NCBI RefSeq assembly: GCF_021397715.1
Contig: NZ_CP090207.1
Coordinates: 4,030,001-4,094,000 of the forward strand
DNA length: 64,000 nucleotides
Reading direction: 5' to 3'
Source of the DNA: Pantoea agglomerans
GTDB taxonomy: Bacteria; Pseudomonadota; Gammaproteobacteria; Enterobacterales; Enterobacteriaceae
Shown here: positions 49,068-58,360 of the stretch, piece after piece
How the letters are laid out: each line of letters opens with the position of its first letter
How positions within the stretch are numbered: the stretch's first letter is position 1
Notes under the pieces: model-generated
Database searches by the model: none
Seen by the model: the letters and a program-made list of their open reading frames with translations, nothing else
Told to the model about the DNA's origin: nothing
Made by a program: the position numbers and the translations under genes

Positions 49068-50552
49068 ATGCTAAGCGCATCGTCACTTTATGCTGCGATT
49101 GATTTAGGTTCTAACAGCTTTCATATGTTGGTGGTGCGCGAGGTGTCTGGCAGTATTCAGACCATCGCGAAAATTAAGCGCAAGGTACGCCTTGCGGCCG
49201 GTCTGGATAAAAGCAACCATTTGTCAGCTGAGGCGATGACGCGCGGCTGGCAATGCCTCAAACTGTTCTCTGAACAACTGCAGGATATCCCTCTCGATCA
49301 GATCCGCGTGGTGGCAACCGCCACGCTGCGTCTGGCAGCGAATGCGCAGGAATTTCTCGATACGGCGCAACAGATTCTCGGCTGTACCATCAACGTCATC
49401 AGCGGTGAAGAAGAGGCTCGCCTGATTTATCAGGGCGTGGCGCACACCACCGGCGGTTCCGATCAGCGTCTTGTGGTCGATATCGGCGGCGGCAGCACCG
49501 AGCTGGCGACCGGTGATGGTTCGCATGCCACCGTGTTATTCAGCCTGTCGATGGGCTGCGTGACCTGGCTGGAGCGCTTCTTTAGCGATCGTCACCTGGC
49601 GAAGGAGAACTTTGACCAGGCGGAACAGGCGGCGCGCGAGATGATCCAGCCGATTGCCGCGCAACTGCGTGAGCAGGGCTGGCAGGCCTGTGTCGGCGCG
49701 TCGGGTACGGTGCAGGCGCTGCAGGAGATCATGGTGGCGCAGGGTATGGACGAGCGCATTACCCTGAATAAACTGCAGCAGCTGAAGCAGCGCGCTATTC
49801 AGTGCGGTAAGCTGGAAGAGCTGGAAATTGAAGGGCTGACGCTGGAACGGGCGCTGGTGTTTCCCAGCGGCCTGTCGATTCTGATCGCCATCTTTCAGGA
49901 ACTCGCTATTGATAGCATGACGCTGGCGGGCGGCGCGCTGCGTGAAGGGCTGGTTTACGGCATGCTGCACCTGCCGATCGACCGCGATATCCGCACCCGC
50001 ACGCTACAGAACGTCCAGCGTCGTTTTAGCATCGACGTAGAGCAAGCCGATCGGGTCCGCCAGCTGGCAGAACGTTTTTTCCGTCAGGTCTCTACCCTGT
50101 GGAAGCTGGATCAGCGCTGCCGTGACCTGCTGCTCAGCGCCTGCGCCATTCATGAGATTGGCCTGAGCGTCGACTTCCGCCATGCGCCGCAGCACGCCGC
50201 TTATCTGGTCCGTCACCTCGATCTGCCCGGCTTTACCCCGGCGCAGAAGAAGTTGCTGGCCTGTCTGCTGCAGAATCAGAGCGGCAGTATCGACCTGGCG
50301 TTACTGGCGCAGCAGAATGCCCTGCCGCCGCGTCTGGCGGAACGGATGTGCCGTCTGCTGCGTCTGGCGATCATCTTCTCCAGCCGCCGTCGCGACGACA
50401 CCCTGCCGGCAGTCCGGCTGCAGGCTGACGATGACGCGCTGCATCTGACTTTACCTGATGGCTGGCTGGAGGCGCATCCGCTGCGCAGCGAGCTGCTGGA
50501 GCAGGAGAGCCATTATCAGTCCTATGTGCACTGGTTACTGACCCTGTCGTAA
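49068..50552 (+). CDS. gppA: Guanosine pentaphosphatase / exopolyphosphatase GppA
   Basis: Converts pppGpp to ppGpp and degrades polyphosphate. 494 residues from the ATG at 49068, the E. coli length; the frame is open further up inside rhlB. Actin-like fold motifs: [28 protein letters not shown]-type (here [13 protein letters not shown]), and [12 protein letters not shown]-terminal HD-like region with [12 protein letters not shown]. Operon with rhlB. Confidence 0.97.
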   Translation: MLSASSLYAAIDLGSNSFHMLVVREVSGSIQTIAKIKRKVRLAAGLDKSNHLSAEAMTRGWQCLKLFSEQLQDIPLDQIRVVATATLRLAANAQEFLDTAQQILGCTINVISGEEEARLIYQGVAHTTGGSDQRLVVDIGGGSTELATGDGSHATVLFSLSMGCVTWLERFFSDRHLAKENFDQAEQAAREMIQPIAAQLREQGWQACVGASGTVQALQEIMVAQGMDERITLNKLQQLKQRAIQCGKLEELEIEGLTLERALVFPSGLSILIAIFQELAIDSMTLAGGALREGLVYGMLHLPIDRDIRTRTLQNVQRRFSIDVEQADRVRQLAERFFRQVSTLWKLDQRCRDLLLSACAIHEIGLSVDFRHAPQHAAYLVRHLDLPGFTPAQKKLLACLLQNQSGSIDLALLAQQNALPPRLAERMCRLLRLAIIFSSRRRDDTLPAVRLQADDDALHLTLPDGWLEAHPLRSELLEQESHYQSYVHWLLTLS

Positions 50553-50573
50553 CCGGCACCCGTTAAGGCAGCC

Positions 50574-50596
50574 TGAGGCGCGCTGTCGTCGCCTCA
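50574..50596. terminator. Hairpin between gppA and rep
   Basis: TGAGGCG and CGCCTCA form a perfect 7-bp stem with a nine-base loop between the converging genes. A pyrimidine-rich stretch follows on the plus strand, but not a clean T-run. Confidence 0.45.
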
Positions 50597-50613
50597 TCCC
50601 CTCTTCCACCGGC

Positions 50614-52635
50614 TTAGCCTTTCTTCGCCTTATCCAGCATCGCGCGCAGGCCCGCAACCCGACTCTGTCCGGTTTTCATCCGCTCTTCGGCACTCACCAC
50701 TTTGCGCTCCGTCTCCCACTGCAGATCGTCCTGCGGCAGTTCCAGCAGAAAACGGCTCGGCTCCGGCCGCACCAGTTCGCCATACTGCCGACGTTCACGG
50801 CAGAGGGTAAAGGTCAGCTCTTTCTGCGCCCGCGTGATGCCGACGTAAGCGAGACGCCGCTCCTCTTCGATATTGTTCTCATCGATGCTGCTCTGATGCG
50901 GCAACAGTCCCTCTTCCATCCCCACCAGAAACACATAGGGGAATTCCAGGCCTTTAGACGCATGCAGCGTCATTAACTGCACCTGATCAAGCTCTTCGTC
51001 GCTTTCCCCGCGCTCCATCATGTCGCGCAGGGTAAAGCGCGTGACCACCTGCGCCAGGGTCATCGGTTCATCCAGATCGCTGCCTTCCAGCATCTCCGTC
51101 ATCCACTGAAACAGCGTGTTGACGTTCTTCATCCGCATCTCTGCCGCTTTCGGACTGCCGGAGGTTTCGAACAGCCAGCTTTCATAGTCGATACCGCGAA
51201 TCAGGTCGCGTACCGCATTCACCGGCTCGCGTTCGGTCAGCTGGATAATCTCGTTCAGCCAGTGGGTGAAGCGTTGCAGATGTTCCAGTCCGCGTCCGCC
51301 CAGCGTCTGACCCAGACCGACATCAAAGCTGGCGTTAAACAGGCTCTTGTTGCGCAGGTTGGCCCATTCGCCCAGTTTTTGCAGCGTCGCCGGGCCAATC
51401 TCGCGGCGCGGCGTATTGACGATGCGCAAAAAGGCGCTGTCATCGTCGGGATTGGTCAGCACACGCAGATAGGCCAGCAGATCTTTGATCTCCGGGCGTG
51501 AGAAGAACGAGGTACCGCCCGAGATGCGATAGGGAATACGGTTCTGCATCAGAAACTTTTCAAACACCCGCGACTGATGGTTGCCGCGGTAGAGAATGGC
51601 GTAGTCTTTATACTGCGTCTTGTTGATAAAATGGTGGGCAATCAGTTCGCCGGTCACCCGCTCCGCCTCGTGCTCTTCACTGTTGGCGGTGACCACCTTC
51701 AGTTCACTGCCCAGACCCAGTTCAGAGAACAAGCGTTTTTCAAACACGTGCGGATTATTGGCGATCAGGATATTTGCCGCTTTCAGGATGCGCTGGGAGG
51801 AACGGTAATTCTGCTCCAGTTTCACCACCTCCAGCGCCGGAAAATCTTCTTTCAGCAGCACCAGGTTTTGTGGCCGTGCCCCGCGCCATGAGTAGATCGA
51901 CTGATCGTCGTCGCCCACCACGGTAAAGCGCGCCCGCACCCCAACCAGCAGCTTCACCAGCTCGTACTGACTGGTGTTGGTATCCTGATACTCATCCACC
52001 AGCAGATAGCGAATGCGCTGCTGCCAGCGCTCACGCACCTCCTGATTACGCTGCAACAGCAGCGTCGGCAGCAGGATCAGATCGTCAAAATCGAGCACGT
52101 TACAGGACTTGAGATGCTGGTCGTAAAGGGCGTAGCAGTGGGCAAAAATTTTATCGCGCTCTGAACTCGCCCGTGCCGCTGCGTGCGGCGGATCGACCAG
52201 ATCGTTTTTCCAGTTCGAGAGGGTCGAGATCAGCTGCTGCAACAGGGTTTTATCCTCTTCCAGCCACTCTTTCGTCAGCTCTTTCAGCAATCCGAGCTGG
52301 TCCTGGTCATCAAACAGCGAAAAGTTGGACTTCATGCCCAGCGCCGCCGTTTCACGCTTGATGATCTCCAGCCCCAAAGTATGGAAAGTGGAGATCATCA
52401 GGCCGCGCGCCTCTTTGCGGCCCAGCGTCTGCGCCACACGCTCTTTCATCTCACGAGACGCTTTATTGGTGAAGGTGACCGCGGCGATATGGCGCGCCTG
52501 ATAGCCACACTCCCGAATCAGATGGGCGATTTTATTGGTGATTACGCGGGTTTTGCCCGATCCCGCGCCCGCCAGCACCAGACAGGGACCGGTAACAAAT
52601 TCGACGGCGCGTTGTTGGCTGGGGTTTAAACGCAT
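50614..52635 (-). CDS. rep: ATP-dependent DNA helicase Rep
   Basis: Superfamily 1A 3'-5' helicase that works with the replisome through DnaB to clear obstacles. 673 residues from the ATG at 52635, the E. coli length; upstream codons in frame are ignored. Walker A GAGSGKTR at about 22-29, motif [20 protein letters not shown], and motif [11 protein letters not shown]. It is a paralogue of the uvrD gene in this window, separated by the diagnostic start [14 protein letters not shown]. Confidence 0.97.
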   Translation of the reverse strand: MRLNPSQQRAVEFVTGPCLVLAGAGSGKTRVITNKIAHLIRECGYQARHIAAVTFTNKASREMKERVAQTLGRKEARGLMISTFHTLGLEIIKRETAALGMKSNFSLFDDQDQLGLLKELTKEWLEEDKTLLQQLISTLSNWKNDLVDPPHAAARASSERDKIFAHCYALYDQHLKSCNVLDFDDLILLPTLLLQRNQEVRERWQQRIRYLLVDEYQDTNTSQYELVKLLVGVRARFTVVGDDDQSIYSWRGARPQNLVLLKEDFPALEVVKLEQNYRSSQRILKAANILIANNPHVFEKRLFSELGLGSELKVVTANSEEHEAERVTGELIAHHFINKTQYKDYAILYRGNHQSRVFEKFLMQNRIPYRISGGTSFFSRPEIKDLLAYLRVLTNPDDDSAFLRIVNTPRREIGPATLQKLGEWANLRNKSLFNASFDVGLGQTLGGRGLEHLQRFTHWLNEIIQLTEREPVNAVRDLIRGIDYESWLFETSGSPKAAEMRMKNVNTLFQWMTEMLEGSDLDEPMTLAQVVTRFTLRDMMERGESDEELDQVQLMTLHASKGLEFPYVFLVGMEEGLLPHQSSIDENNIEEERRLAYVGITRAQKELTFTLCRERRQYGELVRPEPSRFLLELPQDDLQWETERKVVSAEERMKTGQSRVAGLRAMLDKAKKG

Positions 52636-52709
52636 AGGAAAATCGCTCAGTTGAATCAAAAGAAAGGGGTTTATACTGGGCGGCAATTATACACAACCGA
52701 GATAGCAAC

Positions 52710-52991
52710 ATGGCGAAAACCGCGGCGGCTTTACACATCCTGGTGAAAGAGGAAGCACTGGCAAAAGAGATTCTGGCGAAACTGGCAAAAGGCGGGAATT
52801 TCCAGCAGCTGGCAAAGAAGCACTCAACCTGTCCCTCCGGCCGTAACGGCGGCGATCTGGGGGAATTTCGTCAGGGACAGATGGTGCCGGCATTTGATAA
52901 GGCGGTCTTTACCTGCCCGCTGTTAACGCCATACGGGCCGGTAAAGACCGGTTTCGGTTATCACATTATCAAAGTGCTCTATCGCAACTAA
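52710..52991 (+). CDS. ppiC: Parvulin peptidyl-prolyl isomerase PpiC
   Basis: A 93-residue cytoplasmic parvulin, the E. coli length. Fold landmarks: [32 protein letters not shown] and [11 protein letters not shown] at the end. Divergent from rep as in E. coli. The next base after its stop begins the reversed yhjG stop codon, so two genes unrelated in E. coli order meet here with no gap. Confidence 0.96.
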   Translation: MAKTAAALHILVKEEALAKEILAKLAKGGNFQQLAKKHSTCPSGRNGGDLGEFRQGQMVPAFDKAVFTCPLLTPYGPVKTGFGYHIIKVLYRN

Positions 52992-55052
52992 TTACTTCTT
53001 CTGCTTCATCTGCTGCAGGACGGTGCTGCACTGGTTGTCTTCGTTATCACTTGGAGAGATCAGTGCCAGCAGCGCCGCTGCCGGCCCCACGACCGCGCCC
53101 AGCGCCACGGCAGCGGCACCCCGTGCCAGCAACGGCCCCGTTTTCACGCCCGCATCCGGATTTTTAAAGGTGCCACGCACGTAGAGCGGGGAGCGCAGCG
53201 TCACGATGCGGATGCCTTTACTCTCCGGATTCACCGAAAGATCCAGCCGCTCACTGGCGAAGTTTGCATTGCCTGACACATTGATAATCGCGTTCTCGGT
53301 ATCAAACACAAACAGGTTAGGCGTCGCCACACCATTCTGCAGTTTGAGATCGGTGGCGGCGCAGTTGATGCGCACCTGATCATCACCAAACAGCTTGCCC
53401 ACCACATAGTTACCAACGTTGAGTCCGGCAATTTCCATCAGGCTGCGGCTAATCAGCCCATCATTCATCAGCAGTTTGAGCTGCCCGTTACTGGTCGCCA
53501 GCAGATCGGCCACTGAGTTACCGGTGCCGGTAAAGCTGGCATCGCCATTGAGCTGGCCACGGCTGTTCTTCATCGCCTCGACATTCGGGAAGAGCTGACG
53601 CAGCTGCAGCTTACGTATATGAAGGTCAACCCGACCGCGCATCGGCGAGTGATCCCCCTCCAGCCGGATGGTGCTGTTGAGCGCACCGCCCGCCACACCA
53701 AAGCGCAACGGGTCCAGCAGCAGATCGCCGTTTTTCAGCTGCAAATGGGTATAAAGATCGCTTAACGGCAGCGAATTGCTGTGTTCGATACGTTTACCGC
53801 TGAACTTCACGTCGGCATCCATCACGTCCCAGTTTTTGGTATCAAACTGGTCATGTGGCAATACCCGATCGGCGGGCTGGCTCGATTTCTCTCCGCGCCG
53901 GGCTTTTGCCTGCGCGGTTTTGTCGCTGCCTTTGCCGGAATCGACGCCAATCAGCGGACCCAGATCCGCCATCCGCAGCTGGTCTGAAGTCAGTTCACCG
54001 CTGAGTCTCGGCCGCGGTTTGCCCTGGCTATAGATCAGCGAACCGTGAATATCGCTGTCACCAATGTGGCCGTTGAATTTTTCATAGCGGTAGACCGCGC
54101 CTTTCTCACCACTGAACTTCGCGATCAGGTGACCGTCCGTTTCATACGGAGGAGTGTCAGGCAACAACACGCCGGTCAGCCCGTACAGATTCGCCAGTGT
54201 GTCACCCGAGAAGCGCAGCCGCACATTGAGTCCGCCGAGGTTCATCGGGTCCTGAACTCCGCCGGTGACCTGGACCCGCGTGCTGCCGTTACGCAGGTCA
54301 GCCTGCACCGGGAACGGCGTGTTCTGACTGCGCAGCGACAGCATCCCGCCTATTTTGCCCTGACCACTGAGTTTCTCGTCGTTATAGGTGCCGTTCGCCT
54401 GCCAGCCGAAAACAAAATCGCCCGCGCCCTGCTGCTTATCATCTCCGCCAGCGATCTGCGCGTAAGGCACCGGTTTACCCAGCGGGTTAACCTGGACCGT
54501 TACATCGGCGTGGTTGATGGCATCGCGATAGCGGATCTGGCCCTGATCGAACAGGATGTTATCGAGACGGAATGACCAGGCGGAAGGCGCCGCATTCTGA
54601 TCTTTGCTGTCGCTGTTAGCGAGGTTAAAGGTCCAGTTATTTTTCTTATCCGCGGTCTGAATCAGACGCGCATCGGGTCGCTGCAACTTAATCCACGGAA
54701 TGAACAGCTCTTTATGCAGCAGCGACAGCGGTGACAAGGTGGCATCGACCCGCTGCAGATGTACCATGGTGACGTCAGCAATATCAGGCGGATTACCCAG
54801 CATGATATCTTCCGCATGCAGTTGCGGCCACGGTACCCAGCGTCGCCAGCCCGGTTCCTGCGGATTGCGCGCCCAGTTAACGCCCAGATCGCCGCGTATT
54901 GCAAAGGGCCGATTGAGTTCGGTTGAGACTTTCTGATTGATGGTGGGTTTCAGGCGATTCCAGTCAAAGGTGGCGATCACCACGATGATGACCACGATTA
55001 ACAACAGCAGAATCCCTACTACCCAACTGACTATTTTCCCGGTACGCGACAT
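52992..55052 (-). CDS. yhjG: AsmA-family protein YhjG
   Basis: A 686-residue envelope protein with one N-terminal helix (about residues 7-29) and a large periplasmic AsmA domain of beta-rich repeats. DWNRLKPTINQKVSTELNRPF and LNVGNYVVGKLFGDDQVRINCA match E. coli YhjG. AsmA-like proteins are bridges for phospholipid transport between membranes; the exact job of YhjG is not settled. The ATG at 55052 gives MSRTGKIVSW. Its start is about 60 bases past the pdeH stop. Confidence 0.93.
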   Translation of the reverse strand: MSRTGKIVSWVVGILLLLIVVIIVVIATFDWNRLKPTINQKVSTELNRPFAIRGDLGVNWARNPQEPGWRRWVPWPQLHAEDIMLGNPPDIADVTMVHLQRVDATLSPLSLLHKELFIPWIKLQRPDARLIQTADKKNNWTFNLANSDSKDQNAAPSAWSFRLDNILFDQGQIRYRDAINHADVTVQVNPLGKPVPYAQIAGGDDKQQGAGDFVFGWQANGTYNDEKLSGQGKIGGMLSLRSQNTPFPVQADLRNGSTRVQVTGGVQDPMNLGGLNVRLRFSGDTLANLYGLTGVLLPDTPPYETDGHLIAKFSGEKGAVYRYEKFNGHIGDSDIHGSLIYSQGKPRPRLSGELTSDQLRMADLGPLIGVDSGKGSDKTAQAKARRGEKSSQPADRVLPHDQFDTKNWDVMDADVKFSGKRIEHSNSLPLSDLYTHLQLKNGDLLLDPLRFGVAGGALNSTIRLEGDHSPMRGRVDLHIRKLQLRQLFPNVEAMKNSRGQLNGDASFTGTGNSVADLLATSNGQLKLLMNDGLISRSLMEIAGLNVGNYVVGKLFGDDQVRINCAATDLKLQNGVATPNLFVFDTENAIINVSGNANFASERLDLSVNPESKGIRIVTLRSPLYVRGTFKNPDAGVKTGPLLARGAAAVALGAVVGPAAALLALISPSDNEDNQCSTVLQQMKQKK

Positions 55053-55115
55053 TGCGCTTTCTCCTTGCACGTTCACTGTCTCCGTTAAAGATAGTCGAGA
55101 CCGTGAGCAACGGCG

Positions 55116-55889
55116 TCAGGGAAGCTGGATAGTGAGATGATTCAATTCAGAAAAGGGAAGCGGGCGCGAAAAGAAATAGCCTTGAGCGGCGATGGCGGGT
55201 GAGCGTCTGACCTGCTGCCACTCCTCTTCCGTCTCCACGCCTTCAACGATGACGCCATTACAGTAACGGTTGATCAACGCCAGCAGCATCGAAAACAGGC
55301 TGCGTCCTTCGTCGGAATTGCGCAGCAGGATAAACAGTTCGCGCGACAGTTTAATGTAGTCATATTTCAGTTCGGTCAGCGCCGAGAAATTGGCCATGCC
55401 AGAGCCAAAATCATCCAGCCACAGTGGCCCCAGCTCCGGCATCTGCGCCACCATCTCTTCCTGCGGCAGCACATGGTGCTCTGTGAGTTCAAAGCGTACC
55501 CAGGGCAGACGAGCAATCAGGCTGCGGATCGCCGGATGATGCTGCAGCGCTAACAGAGACGGACCATCAATGTTGACCGAAGCGACCACCCCATGTTGTT
55601 CGAAAAAGGGTGTCCACTGCATTAACAGTTCGAGTTGTTCATGCACCACATGCAGCCGCTGGGGGATATCCAGCCCGGCAAAATAGGCTTCCGGCGACAG
55701 GCTTTTTTCAGGTGCCAACGGATGCGTAATTGCCGTCAGCAGCTCGATTGCCAGCAACCGTCCCGTCACCTGATAAATCGGCTGGAAGCGATAGCATCGT
55801 TGGCACTGGTGCCAGAAATGGGGTGTTTCCGGTTGGGCGTTGAGGTCAGTTGAAGATGGTAGCCATTGACGAATACTCTCCATCACCAT
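55116..55889 (-). CDS. pdeH: c-di-GMP phosphodiesterase PdeH (YhjH)
   Basis: EAL-domain protein of 257 residues with no other domain. The EAL motif is ELL (Glu49-Leu51) in AIELLTAITHP, as in E. coli PdeH, which is active. Later motifs SVNIDGPSLL, FELTEH, LDDFGSGMANFSAL, DYIKLSRELF, and VEGVETEEEW retain the metal and catalytic residues. In E. coli PdeH keeps c-di-GMP low so that flagella run, under flagellar control; a sigma28-like promoter upstream agrees. Confidence 0.94.
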   Translation of the reverse strand: MVMESIRQWLPSSTDLNAQPETPHFWHQCQRCYRFQPIYQVTGRLLAIELLTAITHPLAPEKSLSPEAYFAGLDIPQRLHVVHEQLELLMQWTPFFEQHGVVASVNIDGPSLLALQHHPAIRSLIARLPWVRFELTEHHVLPQEEMVAQMPELGPLWLDDFGSGMANFSALTELKYDYIKLSRELFILLRNSDEGRSLFSMLLALINRYCNGVIVEGVETEEEWQQVRRSPAIAAQGYFFSRPLPFSELNHLTIQLP

Positions 55890-55940
55890 GGTGTTTTCCT
55901 GGTTGGTAACGAGCGCTCAAAATGGGCGACTCAACGGTGA

Positions 55941-55967
55941 TTATCGACCATGCCTGTGATCGCTTGA
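55941..55967 (-). promoter_or_regulatory. Sigma28 (FliA) promoter of pdeH
   Basis: On the minus strand TCAAGCGA (55960-55967), eleven bases, then GTCGATAA (55941-55948). The -10 differs from GCCGATAA at one base; the -35 keeps the AAG core of TAAAGTTT. It lies about 50 bases before the pdeH ATG. Confidence 0.6.
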
Positions 55968-56090
55968 TGAAATGTCCAGCCACATCAAAGCGGGAAGTCT
56001 AACAACCTTTGAGCTGACACAATCGCCAAAACAAGCCGAACATAGCGCGCTTTATCTGCCAGATCGGTGCTATTCGTCACCTTAAGTTAA

Positions 56091-56109
56091 ATTAAAACAC
56101 CGTTTTAAA
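56091..56109. promoter_or_regulatory. KdgR operator upstream of kdgK
   Basis: ATTAAAACACCGTTTTAAA matches the KdgR consensus AATRAAAYRNYRTTTYATT at 16 of 19 positions. A TTGACG at 56114-56119 could be the -35, so bound KdgR would block the promoter. Confidence 0.6.
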
Positions 56110-56172
56110 AGCATTGACGTCTGCCATACCAGACGCGAGACTATGGCGATATTTCACTACAGGTCTAAAACC

Positions 56173-57105
56173 ATGACGCAGAAAAAAATTGCCATTATTG
56201 GTGAATGCATGATTGAGCTGTCCGAAAAAGGTGAGAACATTAAACGCGGCTTTGGCGGTGATACGCTGAATACTGCGGTCTACATCGCCCGTCAGGTGGA
56301 TCAGCAGCAGCTTCGGGTCGATTATGTTACCGCGCTGGGTGTTGACTCGTTCAGCGATCAGATGATCGCCGCCTGGCAGCAGGAAAAGGTCAATACCGAT
56401 CTGATCCAGCGTCTCGACAATAAAATGCCTGGCCTGTATGTGATTGAAACCGACGCTGAGGGTGAGCGCACCTTCTGGTACTGGCGCAGCGATGCCGCCG
56501 CCCGTTACTGGCTTGACAGTCCTCAGTCAGAAGCGATCTGTCAGCAGCTGGCGCACTATGACTATCTCTATCTGAGCGGGATCAGCCTGGCTATTTTAGC
56601 CCCAGCCAGCCGCGATAAACTGATGCTGCTGCTGGATCGCTGTCGCGCCAATGGCGGTAAGGTGATATTTGATAACAACTATCGTCCGCGCTTATGGGCC
56701 GATCAGGCCAGTGCCCAGGCCGCTTACCGCGCCATGCTCAACCGCACCGATATCGCTTTTCTGACGCTGGATGATGAACATCTGCTGTGGGGCGAACAGC
56801 CGCTGGAGGCGGTAATTGCGCGCACGCGTCAGGCCGGTGCCAGCGAAATTGTGATCAAACGCGGCGCAGAATCCTGCCTGGTTGCCATCAGCGACGATCC
56901 CCTGATTGATGTGCCAGCGGTCCGTCTGGCAAAAGAGAAGATCATCGACACCACCGCCGCTGGCGACTCGTTCAGTGCCGGTTATCTGGCACGCCGTCTG
57001 ACAGGTGCTTCAGCAGAAGCGGCGGCACAGCGCGGTCACCTCACCGCCAGCACGGTGATTCAGCATCGCGGCGCGATTATCCCGGCCGGGGCGATGCCCG
57101 ACTAA
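56173..57105 (+). CDS. kdgK: 2-Keto-3-deoxygluconate kinase KdgK
   Basis: Phosphorylates KDG from pectin and hexuronate breakdown, feeding the Entner-Doudoroff aldolase. 310 residues from the ATG at 56173 (E. coli 309). PfkB family: GFGGDTLNTAVYIARQ near the N terminus and DTTAAGDSFSAGYL with the catalytic Asp near residue 255. Ten upstream codons are open but not conserved. A KdgR site precedes it. Divergent from pdeH as in E. coli. Confidence 0.97.
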   Translation: MTQKKIAIIGECMIELSEKGENIKRGFGGDTLNTAVYIARQVDQQQLRVDYVTALGVDSFSDQMIAAWQQEKVNTDLIQRLDNKMPGLYVIETDAEGERTFWYWRSDAAARYWLDSPQSEAICQQLAHYDYLYLSGISLAILAPASRDKLMLLLDRCRANGGKVIFDNNYRPRLWADQASAQAAYRAMLNRTDIAFLTLDDEHLLWGEQPLEAVIARTRQAGASEIVIKRGAESCLVAISDDPLIDVPAVRLAKEKIIDTTAAGDSFSAGYLARRLTGASAEAAAQRGHLTASTVIQHRGAIIPAGAMPD

Positions 57106-57487
57106 ACGACGGCTGCGGGCCGGTTATTACGACCACGGATAACCCGCCCGACGCATTATTCCTTCTTAACAGCCCGCAGCGAAATATCCGGTAAATTTCA
57201 GCTAACAAAGCGGGCTGTATCGGCCATTTACCTTAAACAAATAAATCATCGTTAATCGCCGGCCCCGCACCGCTAGCGCCTCCAGAACATCTTATAAATT
57301 ATGTTTTAAAATTAGTGAGTTACTCTTAAAATCCCGCCACCAGGCATAGTCCGAATCTGGCCATTTTTGTCGTTTTCGGATGGACGTCCGCCGGAAAAAA
57401 GACCATCTTTTAATCAACAACAGCAGGACGCTGTGCTCTCCGGCCGCGAAAAAAACAATTAAAACACTCCTCGCATCAGGACATGTT
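57106..57487. other. Intergenic region between kdgK and the hydrolase gene
   Basis: A 382-base AT-rich gap. An inverted repeat ACAGCCCGC (57169-57177) with GCGGGCTGT (57210-57218) has a long loop and no T-run. The open frame of the next gene extends back to 57380, but that part has no similarity. No clear promoter or KdgR site was found. Confidence 0.45.
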
Positions 57488-58360
57488 ATGCACACAGAAA
57501 TTATTAATATCTGGCCTCAAGGTGATGCGCCAGGCGCCAGCGATTCACGCGCGCAGCCACAAATCATCGATATGGCGAAACAGTATGAGCCTTACGATCG
57601 GGCCGCCACTGGCGTACGCTGCCCGGAAATGGCGATCTGGTATCCGGTAGAGTCGAATGGCATTACCCTGCTGGTCGCGCCGGGCGGCGGTTATCATCGC
57701 GTGATGATCGACCGCGAAGGAAGCGCGCTGGCGACCTTCTTCACCTCAATGGGCTACACCCTGGCGGTGATGACCTACCGGCTGCCTTATGATGGTCATC
57801 ACGAAGGTCCCGATGCGCCGCTGGCCGATGCCCAGCGCGCGGTGCGGGTGCTGCGTGAACGGGCACAGCGCGGGCTCAACGGCAAATATATCGTGATGAT
57901 GGGCTTTTCAGCGGGTGGTCACGTCGCCGCCAGCCTGGGTACCCGTTTCGCCGAGAAGCTCTATCCGGTGCAGGATGGTGCTGAAAACTTCTCGCCGCGT
58001 CCGGATGCGATGGTGCTGGTCTATCCGGTGATCAGCATGCGTGACGGCATGGCGCATGAAGGTTCACGCACCCGCTTGCTCGGCGCGTGGCCGGATCAAA
58101 AAACCATTGAAGCCTATTCACTGGAAACGCGGGTACACCCGCTGGTGCCACCGACGCTGTTGATTCACGCTGCCGACGACGAATCGGTTTCGGTGAACCA
58201 TAGCATGGCGTTTTTCGGCGCGTTACGGCAGCACAATGTCCCGGCAGAAGTGCATTTCTATCAGAAGGGCGGCCACGGATTTGGAATCCGCGGCGTGGCA
58301 GATTTGCCCCTCGCCAGCTGGCCGATGTTAGTGACCGAGTGGCTCAGGGCGAAAACCTGA
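57488..58360 (+). CDS. Alpha/beta hydrolase, acetyl-esterase-like
   Basis: A 290-residue hydrolase without signal peptide. Oxyanion loop APGGGYHRV (64-72), nucleophile Ser141 in GFSAGGH, likely Asp230 or Asp231 in HAADDES, and His263 in GGHGFG. This pattern fits the BD-FAE/acetylxylan-esterase-like group of carbohydrate deacetylases. Its place after kdgK makes a role with pectin- or xylan-derived sugars plausible, but that is inference. AGGA lies six bases before the ATG. E. coli has no gene here. Its stop codon abuts the yhjJ stop. Confidence 0.75.
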   Translation: MHTEIINIWPQGDAPGASDSRAQPQIIDMAKQYEPYDRAATGVRCPEMAIWYPVESNGITLLVAPGGGYHRVMIDREGSALATFFTSMGYTLAVMTYRLPYDGHHEGPDAPLADAQRAVRVLRERAQRGLNGKYIVMMGFSAGGHVAASLGTRFAEKLYPVQDGAENFSPRPDAMVLVYPVISMRDGMAHEGSRTRLLGAWPDQKTIEAYSLETRVHPLVPPTLLIHAADDESVSVNHSMAFFGALRQHNVPAEVHFYQKGGHGFGIRGVADLPLASWPMLVTEWLRAKT

